Below the pieces are notes generated by a model that did not search any database, had not been told where the DNA came from, and worked only from the letters and a program-made list of their open reading frames with translations. From contig JAUNLT010000001.1 of assembly GCA_030532135.1 (NCBI GenBank), positions 98,691 to 139,828 on the forward strand: DNA of 41,138 bases. The letters run 5' to 3'. Positions 35,277-41,138 of the stretch are shown one piece after another. Numbering within the stretch: the stretch's first letter is position 1; the number at the start of each line of letters is the position of its first letter. A program made the position numbers and the translations under genes. Source of the DNA: Lagierella massiliensis. GTDB lineage: Bacteria > Bacillota > Clostridia > Tissierellales > Peptoniphilaceae.

Positions 35277-37625
35277 TTGAAAAAGCTAAATATAGACGTT
35301 CAGGGTATGACTTGTGAAGCTTGTTCCAAGAGGATTGAAAAAGTTCTTTCAAAGATGGAGGAAGTTGAAAGTGTCAATGTAAATTCTGTTACAGGGGTTG
35401 CTACTGTTGAATTAAATTCAAAAAATAATATAAAGGAGATTCCGGAGAAAATAGAAAAAACTGGATTTAAAGTTCCCCTTGAGACAGTACGACTTGACAT
35501 AGTGGGTATGACTTGTGAAGCTTGCTCATCAAGGGTGGATAAGTTAATAAAAAGACTTCCTGTTGAAGATGTGGTTATAAATTCTTTGACAAATTCAGGT
35601 GTCGTAAGATTTAAAAGTGGTCTTGTTACAGAAGAAGAGATTATTTCACAAGTTGAAAAAGCTGGTTTTACAGCAAGTGTTCTTAAAGATGACGACAATG
35701 TTATTAACAGAGATGAAGAAGAACTAAAGAAACTAAAAAGAGATTTAATAATTTCTGCCATTTTTACAATTCCATTGTTTTCGGCGATGTTTTTTCACAT
35801 GGCAGGAGTTCACACAATATTACAAAACGGATATGTACAACTATTGTTGGCAATACCAGTACAATTTTTTATAGGAAGAAGATTCTACAAAGGAGCATTT
35901 AATTCTCTACGTGGTGGAGGAGCAAATATGGATGTTCTAATAGCAATGGGAACATCTGCAGCATTTTTCTTTTCCCTATATCATACTGTAATTGGATCTT
36001 CTGAACTCTACTATGAGTCTTCAGCGGTAATTATAACTTTGATTCTTTTAGGAAAGTATTTTGAAAAAAGAGCAAAGACAAGAACCACTGATGCGATTAA
36101 TAAATTAATGGAGCTTCAGGCAAAGACTGCGGTGGTTGAGAGGGGAGAAAAGACCTTTGAAATACCAATAGAAGAAGTTTTTGTAGGAGATATTATTCAT
36201 GTAAAACCAGGGGAGAAAATTCCTGTTGACGGAAATATAATCTACGGAAATACAAATGTAGACGAATCTATGATAACGGGAGAGTCAATTCCTGTTGAAA
36301 AAAACGAAGGAGATATCGTAATTGGAAGTACGATTAATAAAAATGGATTTATTAAATTTAAAGCTTCAAATGTGGGAAAGGACACAATGCTTTCTCAAAT
36401 AGTAAAACTTGTTGAAGAAGCACAAGAACACAAGGCGCCTGTGCAAAGACTTGCAGATAAAATTTCAGGTGTATTTGTTCCTACTGTAATAGCTATTGGA
36501 GTTTTAACTTTTATATTGACTTATATTTTTAAAGGGTCTTTGGATGATGCGGTAATGCACGCGGTTGCAGTTTTAGTTATTGCCTGTCCATGTTCTCTAG
36601 GTCTAGCAACACCTACTGCCATAATGGTGGGAACAGGAAGAGGGGCAAACCTTGGAATATTGATTAAATCGGGAGAGTATTTAGAGAGGGCTTGTGACAT
36701 ACAAGACTGTGTATTTGATAAGACGGGAACTTTAACTAAAGGAAAACCAGAGGTTCAAAGTGTTGTAAATTACTGGAGCGGTTCACAAGAAAAAATGCTT
36801 GAGGTGTTTTACTCACTTGAAAAAACATCGGAACATCCACTAGGTGAAGCGGTTGTAAACTACTGTGAAAGTAAAGGCATAGACGAAAAAGAAGTAAAAA
36901 ACTTTAACTCCTTAACAGGACTTGGGGTTACTGGAGAAGTTGAAGGTAAGAGATTCTTTATAGGAAGTAAGAAGTTGATGGATGAAAAAAACGTGTCTTA
37001 TGACCTTGATGAAATTGAAAAATTTCAAGAAAAGGGGGAAACTCCTTTAATGCTATTTGATGAGGTGGAACTCATTGGTATTATTTCTGTTGCAGATGAG
37101 ATAAAAGAAAGCTCAAAAGTGGCAATTGAAAAACTTCACAATATGGGAATTACAACCTATATGATAACTGGAGATAGTAAAAAAGCGGCAAATGCTATCG
37201 CTAAAGAATTAAATATAGATAGAGTATATGCCGAGGTGCTTCCATCTGACAAATCTGATAAAATTAAAGAGATAAAAACTAAAGGAAGAGTTGTAGCGAT
37301 GGTTGGAGACGGAATAAACGATGCTCCTGCACTTGCAGAGTCTGACATAGGATTTGCAATAGGAACAGGGACTGATGTTGCCATAGAAGCATCGGGAATT
37401 ACCATTATAAATGGAGATATAAATTCAGTTGTTAAAGCCATAGAACTTTCAAAGAGAACCATGAGAACAATTAAACAAAACCTATTCTGGGCGTTCTTTT
37501 ACAATGTAATTGGAATACCAATAGCAGCAGTAGGATTGCTAAACCCTATGATTGCAGGAGCTGCGATGGCGTTTAGTTCCGTTTCTGTGGTGACTAACTC
37601 TCTAAGATTAAAAAGTTTTAAATAG
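35277..37625 (+). CDS. copA: Copper-exporting P1B-type ATPase CopA with two N-terminal metal-binding domains
   Basis: Membrane pump exporting Cu(I) at the cost of ATP; 782 residues, TTG start behind gaggtgat. Two heavy-metal-associated domains begin the protein, each with GMTCEAC (Cys13/Cys16 and Cys80/Cys83). The membrane metal site is CPC at Cys437/Cys439 in VIACPCSLGLATPT. Other P-type motifs are TGES in the actuator domain, phosphorylated Asp481 in DKTGTLTKG, SEHPLGEA with the nucleotide-binding histidine and GDGINDAPALAESD. The terminal helices carry FYNVIG and SSVSVVTNSLRL, fitting the Cu(I) subgroup. It is followed 8 bases later by a CopZ-type chaperone. No copper-responsive regulator is encoded next to it. 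Confidence 0.96.
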   Translation: MKKLNIDVQGMTCEACSKRIEKVLSKMEEVESVNVNSVTGVATVELNSKNNIKEIPEKIEKTGFKVPLETVRLDIVGMTCEACSSRVDKLIKRLPVEDVVINSLTNSGVVRFKSGLVTEEEIISQVEKAGFTASVLKDDDNVINRDEEELKKLKRDLIISAIFTIPLFSAMFFHMAGVHTILQNGYVQLLLAIPVQFFIGRRFYKGAFNSLRGGGANMDVLIAMGTSAAFFFSLYHTVIGSSELYYESSAVIITLILLGKYFEKRAKTRTTDAINKLMELQAKTAVVERGEKTFEIPIEEVFVGDIIHVKPGEKIPVDGNIIYGNTNVDESMITGESIPVEKNEGDIVIGSTINKNGFIKFKASNVGKDTMLSQIVKLVEEAQEHKAPVQRLADKISGVFVPTVIAIGVLTFILTYIFKGSLDDAVMHAVAVLVIACPCSLGLATPTAIMVGTGRGANLGILIKSGEYLERACDIQDCVFDKTGTLTKGKPEVQSVVNYWSGSQEKMLEVFYSLEKTSEHPLGEAVVNYCESKGIDEKEVKNFNSLTGLGVTGEVEGKRFFIGSKKLMDEKNVSYDLDEIEKFQEKGETPLMLFDEVELIGIISVADEIKESSKVAIEKLHNMGITTYMITGDSKKAANAIAKELNIDRVYAEVLPSDKSDKIKEIKTKGRVVAMVGDGINDAPALAESDIGFAIGTGTDVAIEASGITIINGDINSVVKAIELSKRTMRTIKQNLFWAFFYNVIGIPIAAVGLLNPMIAGAAMAFSSVSVVTNSLRLKSFK

Positions 37626-37633
37626 GAGGTATT

Positions 37634-37843
37634 ATGCAAACAGTATTAATAGTTGAAGGAATGACTTGCTCACATTGTGAAGCTTCAGTTTCTAAGGCGT
37701 TACAAACGGTGCAAGGAGTTACAAATGTTGAAGTAGACCTTGAAACTAAGGTTGTAAAAGTGGAACATACTGAAGATTTATCAAAGGAAATATTTAGGGA
37801 AGCTGTTGAAGATATTGGATTTGATGTTTCTGAAATAAAGTAA
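37634..37843 (+). CDS. copZ: Copper chaperone CopZ-like HMA protein
   Basis: A single 69-residue heavy-metal-associated domain with the metal site GMTCSHC (Cys12, Cys15) and a typical beta-alpha-beta-beta-alpha-beta pattern ending EDIGFDVSEIK. It should carry Cu(I) to the N-terminal domains of CopA encoded just upstream. The ATG follows aggaggt. Last gene of the copA operon. Confidence 0.93.
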   Translation: MQTVLIVEGMTCSHCEASVSKALQTVQGVTNVEVDLETKVVKVEHTEDLSKEIFREAVEDIGFDVSEIK

Positions 37844-37855
37844 ATTGAGATTTAC

Positions 37856-37903
37856 AAAAAGACGTCCTTTTACTATTAAAAAAGTAAAAAGGCGTCTTTT
37901 TTT
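37856..37903 (+). terminator. Terminator of the copA-copZ operon
   Basis: Long stem aaaaagacg...ccttttac with gtaaaaagg-cgtcttttt around a ten-base loop, with one wobble and one mismatch, ending in a T-run. Confidence 0.88.
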
Positions 37904-37913
37904 ATAAAAACAC

Positions 37914-37977
37914 TTGACAAAAAAATGATTTTTTGATGTAATATTATATTTACCAAACTTGAATTATATAATATAAT
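37914..37977 (+). promoter_or_regulatory. Promoter region of carD
   Basis: A perfect TTGACA at 37914-37919 is followed by TAATAT (37939-37944, 19-base spacing), and two overlapping TATAAT boxes lie at 37967-37972 and 37972-37977. Which -10 is used cannot be decided; the second pair is too far from the TTGACA and too near the ATG for a normal leader. Confidence 0.4.
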
Positions 37978-37995
37978 GATAGTAGAGGTGAAAAA

Positions 37996-38475
37996 ATGTT
38001 TAATATTGGAGATAAAATAGTTTATCCAATGCATGGTGCTGGAGTAATCGTTGAAAAAAAGCTCAAGACCGTTCTTGGAGTGGAAAAAGAATACATTATT
38101 CTGTCCATACCTGTTGGTGAAATGAAAATATCTGTACCTGTTGACAAGATAAATGATGTTGGGATCAGAGATATAGTAACAGAATCCGATATAGACGAAA
38201 TATTTGAAACGCTAAAGGTTGAAGATGCGGAAATTACATCTAATTGGAATGCCAGATATAGACAAAACCTTGAAAAGTTAAGGACGGGAGTATTAAAAGA
38301 AATTGCCGAAGTATTTAGAGATTTATATACTCTAGATTTGGATAGAGGATTGTCCATGGCTGAAAAAAAGCTTTTGCATAGTTCAAAAAAAATGCTTATT
38401 TCTGAACTTGCAGTAGTATGTAGTAAAAAAGTTTCTCAAGTTGAGAATGAAATTGAAAGTATATTTGAAAAATAG
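37996..38475 (+). CDS. CarD/CdnL-family transcription regulator
   Basis: A 159-residue protein with the N-terminal RNA-polymerase-interaction domain (FNIGDKIVYPMHGAGVIVEKK, then EYIILSIPVGEMKISVPVDK), as in CarD, CdnL and the TRCF RID, and a helical C-terminal DNA-binding domain (about residues 80-155, with RDLYTLDLDRGLSMAEKKLL). CarD proteins bind the RNA polymerase beta subunit and stabilise open promoter complexes, with growth-wide effects. The ATG follows agaggtg. It heads the carD-yacL-ispD-ispF group, as in many clostridia. Confidence 0.92.
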   Translation: MFNIGDKIVYPMHGAGVIVEKKLKTVLGVEKEYIILSIPVGEMKISVPVDKINDVGIRDIVTESDIDEIFETLKVEDAEITSNWNARYRQNLEKLRTGVLKEIAEVFRDLYTLDLDRGLSMAEKKLLHSSKKMLISELAVVCSKKVSQVENEIESIFEK

Positions 38476-38519
38476 AATTATCGAGATTAAAAAAATATTT
38501 AAAGAAAGGAGGTTTGAAA

Positions 38520-39602
38520 TTGGCGAAAAAAGTAATTAATTTCTTCATGGCTCTTTTGGGAGGCATAATCGGTTTTACCGTAGTTTATTTAATTGATAAG
38601 ATAAAGGTTATTTCTGAATTGCCAAAGTACTATAGAATTGGGATTTATGTTATTGGTATTATAATATTTGCTATTATTTTTTATAAATTTTTCCCAAGGT
38701 TATTAAAGAGCTTGGAGAACTCTTCTGAAAGGGCGGCAAGCTACTTAAAAAAGCTTACTCTCCAGGAAATAATAAGTACGGCAATTGGTACGGTACTAGG
38801 TCTTTTTGTGGCGTTTTTGATTTCTATGTTGATTATTCAAATCAAATTACCAATTGTTGGAAACGTTCCTTTTATTATATTATCAATTATAATCTACATA
38901 TCTCTAGGTTATGTAGGACTTAGACTTGGAATGCAAAGGGTTAAAGATGCTACTGGTATTATCGAAAAAATAAAATCGGGAATGGATAGACCTTTGAAGG
39001 AACAAGAAGAAGGTACAATTAAGATTTTAGATACTTCTGTTATAATAGATGGAAGGATTAAAGATGTTATTGATACGGGATTTTTAGATGGAAAAATCTT
39101 AATTCCCATTTTCGTCTTAGAAGAATTGCAACATATTGCAGATTCTGAAAATGATCTTAGAAGAAAAAAAGGTCGTAGAGGTCTGGATATTTTGAAAATG
39201 ATTCAAGAGGATTCGATTCTTCCTGTTGAAGTTACCCATAAAAGGTATAGGGAGATTAAAGAAGTTGATTCAAAACTTTTACAAATGGCGAAGGATACTG
39301 GAGGAAAACTTTTAACTAACGATTACAATTTGAATAAGGTAGCTGCAGTTAGAAAAGTAGAAGTATTGAATATAAATGAATTAGCAAATGCTATGAAACC
39401 AATAGTAGTTCCAGGAGAGCAAATGACTGTTACTATTATCAAGGATGGTAAAGAGTCAAACCAAGGTTTAGCGTACTTGGTTGATGGAACCATGGTGGTT
39501 GTAGAAGATGGTAGAAAACATATTGGTAAAACTGTTGACACCACAGTCACATCGGTTCTTCAGACAGCTGCTGGAAAGATGATATTTGTAAAGATGAATT
39601 AG
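38520..39602 (+). CDS. yacL: Membrane-anchored PIN/TRAM-domain protein, YacL-like
   Basis: A 360-residue protein. The TTG at 38520 is chosen because it lies 7 bases after aaaggagg; the in-frame TTG at 38514 is only one base from that site. About four transmembrane helices fill residues 5-140 (MALLGGIIGFTVVYLI, GIYVIGIIIFAIIFY, IGTVLGLFVAFLISMLII, FIILSIIIYISLGYVG). A PIN nuclease-like domain follows (ILDTSVIIDGRIKDVI with acidic residues, FVLEELQHIADSEN, KLLTNDYNLNKVA), then a C-terminal TRAM RNA-binding domain (VPGEQMTVTIIKDG ... GRKHIGKTVDTTVTSVLQT). The role of YacL is not established; RNA cleavage at the membrane is an inference. Confidence 0.92.
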   Translation: MAKKVINFFMALLGGIIGFTVVYLIDKIKVISELPKYYRIGIYVIGIIIFAIIFYKFFPRLLKSLENSSERAASYLKKLTLQEIISTAIGTVLGLFVAFLISMLIIQIKLPIVGNVPFIILSIIIYISLGYVGLRLGMQRVKDATGIIEKIKSGMDRPLKEQEEGTIKILDTSVIIDGRIKDVIDTGFLDGKILIPIFVLEELQHIADSENDLRRKKGRRGLDILKMIQEDSILPVEVTHKRYREIKEVDSKLLQMAKDTGGKLLTNDYNLNKVAAVRKVEVLNINELANAMKPIVVPGEQMTVTIIKDGKESNQGLAYLVDGTMVVVEDGRKHIGKTVDTTVTSVLQTAAGKMIFVKMN

Positions 39603-39641
39603 TTTTATGTATTGTATTTATTAAAATTATAGGAGGTTATA

Positions 39642-39908
39642 GTGATCACCGAAAAAAATTTTAGTAGGTATATATTTCTATTAGGGGTTATTATACTTGC
39701 TATTTCATTAGTTTTTAGTAATTTTAATTTATTTGGAAGTCTTAAACCAGTTGGTCTAAGCACGGTATTTATATGTCCCGTATTGGGAATAATAGGTATT
39801 ATAAGTTCAATTAGACAAAAAGATTATTTGTTTACATTTCTAAATTTACTTTTAGCATTATCTTTTTTTATAGTTATGGCAGTAGGATATTATTTTTTAG
39901 GACCATAG
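39642..39908 (+). CDS. Small membrane protein, 88 residues, unknown
   Basis: GTG start at 39642, 5 bases after aggagg. The product has three hydrophobic segments (YIFLLGVIILAISLVFS, TVFICPVLGIIGIISSI, LLALSFFIVMAVGYYFLG) separated by short loops, with a basic turn RQKDY between the second and third. No family is recognised; small three-helix proteins of this kind are common. It lies 39 bases after yacL and is followed by a terminator, so it probably ends the carD-yacL transcript. Confidence 0.8.
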   Translation: MITEKNFSRYIFLLGVIILAISLVFSNFNLFGSLKPVGLSTVFICPVLGIIGIISSIRQKDYLFTFLNLLLALSFFIVMAVGYYFLGP

Positions 39909-39919
39909 ATTTAAAATTG

Positions 39920-39944
39920 GGAAACTTTAGGGTTTCCTTTTTTT
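39920..39944 (+). terminator. Terminator after the small membrane gene
   Basis: Stem ggaaac (39920-39925) with gtttcc (39932-39937), loop tttagg, followed by TTTTTTT. It sits just upstream of the ispD promoter. Confidence 0.8.
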
Positions 39945-39959
39945 ATTACCTTTTACATA

Positions 39960-39968
39960 TGGTATAAT
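39960..39968 (+). promoter_or_regulatory. Extended -10 promoter of ispD, apparently giving a leaderless mRNA
   Basis: TGGTATAAT ends seven bases before the ispD ATG at 39975, so the expected transcription start falls on or next to the A of the start codon. No good -35 is present. Confidence 0.6.
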
Positions 39969-39974
39969 TCACAT

Positions 39975-40685
39975 ATGGATAATTGGATTATAAATAAAAA
40001 TATTTCTGTTATTATAACGGCAGCAGGTTCTGGAAGAAGAATGGGATCTTGTTTGCCTAAACAGTTTTTAAAATTGAATAATAGGGAGATAATCCATCGC
40101 ACAGTTGAAAAGTTTTATGGTTTTGATTTCATAAAGGAGATTATCATAGTAGTTTCTAAAGATGAGTTGAAAAGGTCAAAAGAGATTTTATTGGATTTTA
40201 AAGATAAATTGAAATTCACCTTGGGTGGTAGTACTAGGGAAGAGTCAACTTTTAACGGCTTAAAGAAGGTTTCAGAAAGCTCCCAAGTAGTGATAACCCA
40301 TGATGGTGTAAGGCCTTTTGTAAAAAAAGATACCATAGTTAATGCAATAAGAGAACTCGAACAAGACTGTGCGGTAGTGGTATGTGTTCCTGTAAAAGAT
40401 ACTATTAAAAGTGTAAAAAATGGATATATTTCTTTTACCCCGAGAAGAGAAGAGCTTTACAAGGCACAAACACCTCAAATATTTAATAAAGAGGCGTTAT
40501 TAAAAGGGTATGAAAAAGCTTTTAAGGAAAATATAAAAGTCACTGATGACTCATCTCTTATGGAAGTGATAGGACAAAAAGTTAAGCTATTTATAGGAGA
40601 TTACGAAAATATCAAGATAACAACCAAAGAGGATTTAGTCATGGGTGAGATACTTGCAAAGATGGAGGATGAAAGTTGCGAATAG
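39975..40685 (+). CDS. ispD: 2-C-methyl-D-erythritol 4-phosphate cytidylyltransferase
   Basis: Third enzyme of the MEP isoprenoid pathway, joining MEP and CTP to CDP-ME. The 236-residue product has the nucleotide-binding start [12 protein letters not shown] with PKQF following, [46 protein letters not shown] and [11 protein letters not shown], the normal IspD set. No Shine-Dalgarno precedes the ATG, and the promoter -10 is seven bases away, pointing to leaderless translation. It overlaps ispF by 10 bases. Confidence 0.95.
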   Translation: MDNWIINKNISVIITAAGSGRRMGSCLPKQFLKLNNREIIHRTVEKFYGFDFIKEIIIVVSKDELKRSKEILLDFKDKLKFTLGGSTREESTFNGLKKVSESSQVVITHDGVRPFVKKDTIVNAIRELEQDCAVVVCVPVKDTIKSVKNGYISFTPRREELYKAQTPQIFNKEALLKGYEKAFKENIKVTDDSSLMEVIGQKVKLFIGDYENIKITTKEDLVMGEILAKMEDESCE

Positions 40686-41138
40686 GTTTTGGATATGATG
40701 TTCATAAATTGGTTGAGGGCAGGAACTTTATTTTAGGTGGAAAGAAGATTGAATATAAAAAAGGTCTTTTAGGTCATTCTGATGCGGATGTATTAGTTCA
40801 TTCAATAATGGATGCTATCCTAGGAGCAATGGCCCTTGGAGATATAGGAAAGTTATTTCCTGATACTGATATGAAATATAAAGACATTAGTTCCATGGTA
40901 TTACTTGAAAGAGTTTATGAAGTTTTGGATAAAGAAGGATTTAAAATAGGAAATTTAGATTGTACAGTTGCGTGTGAGCTTCCTAAGCTTTCACCACATA
41001 TTGAAGACATGAGAAAAAACATATCAGAAGCTTTAAACACTTCAATTAAAAATATTTCTATAAAAGCTACGACAACTGAAAAACTTGGTTTTGAAGGTAG
41101 AGAAGAAGGAGTATCTTCTTATTGTGTGGTATTAATTG
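40676..41138 (+). CDS. ispF: 2-C-methyl-D-erythritol 2,4-cyclodiphosphate synthase, 3' end outside window
   Basis: Fifth MEP-pathway enzyme, cyclising CDP-ME 2-phosphate to MEcPP with release of CMP. The TTG start at 40676 lies 7 bases after ggagg, inside the end of ispD (10-base overlap). About 154 residues are visible and the frame runs off the window, so only a few C-terminal residues should be missing. Metal ligands Asp8 and His10 ([10 protein letters not shown]) and His42 ([17 protein letters not shown]) are present, as are the [13 protein letters not shown] loop and [16 protein letters not shown]. Not truncated biologically as far as can be seen. Confidence 0.95.
   Translation, partial: MRIGFGYDVHKLVEGRNFILGGKKIEYKKGLLGHSDADVLVHSIMDAILGAMALGDIGKLFPDTDMKYKDISSMVLLERVYEVLDKEGFKIGNLDCTVACELPKLSPHIEDMRKNISEALNTSIKNISIKATTTEKLGFEGREEGVSSYCVVLI

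Overview
The window is AT-rich Firmicutes DNA: strong Shine-Dalgarno sequences, TTGACA/TATAAT-type promoters, a T-box leader, frequent TTG and GTG starts, and cell-wall-binding repeat 2 (CWB2) surface proteins. Taken together this suggests an anaerobic clostridium-like organism, most plausibly a Gram-positive anaerobic coccus of the Peptoniphilaceae/Tissierellia type. The genus is an inference and cannot be fixed from this window. No insertion sequence, phage gene, CRISPR array, rRNA or replication origin was seen; the region reads as ordinary chromosome.

Layout. 1-3922 holds two surface-protein genes on the + strand: the 3' end of a large Ig-like secreted protein, and a secreted protein with InlB-type repeats and three C-terminal CWB2 modules. 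4030-7513 (- strand) is a heterodimeric ABC multidrug-type exporter. 7650-9162 is serS behind a serine T-box leader, followed by a D,D-carboxypeptidase gene whose stop codon shares its last base with a tRNA-Arg(CCT). 10576-12202 (- strand) is a two-gene unit of a membrane protein and a DUF2974 (Mbeg1-like) alpha/beta hydrolase, with a tiny membrane ORF divergent from it. 12439-14620 (- strand) is the tRNA 2-thiouridine pair of cysteine desulfurase and MnmA. A glyoxalase-fold gene (+) then converges on a complete oligopeptide/dipeptide ABC importer operon (oppA-B-C-D-F, - strand, 20499 to 15129). Upstream of that lie a divergent, apparently inactive member of the isocitrate/isopropylmalate dehydrogenase family and a tRNA-Thr(GGT).

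22013-26782 encodes a very large S8 cell-envelope protease of the C5a peptidase/lactocepin type that carries three CWB2 modules, so at least two proteins here use the same wall anchor. 26812-28063 (- strand) is the rlmB-yacP (rae1) pair. 28288-32176 (+) is a tightly overlapping operon: intracellular alpha-amylase, YutG/PgpA-like protein, RNase H1 and a TrkA-type potassium regulator. Single-gene units follow for a purine permease (+) and nicotinate phosphoribosyltransferase (-), then a copper pair copA-copZ (+). The window ends in carD-yacL-small membrane protein-ispD-ispF (+, ispF cut by the edge), an arrangement related to the Bacillus yacL-yacM-yacN region.

Functional themes are cell-envelope display and proteolysis, peptide import, translation support (serS, two tRNAs, MnmA/cysteine desulfurase, RlmB, Rae1-like), and housekeeping isoprenoid synthesis. 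The peptide importer and surface protease would fit together as a peptide-scavenging system, though they are separate transcription units and this is inference. The most unusual items are the IDH-family pseudoenzyme, the stop-codon/tRNA overlap, a probably leaderless ispD mRNA, and several convergent gene pairs whose stop codons lie inside shared terminator stems.
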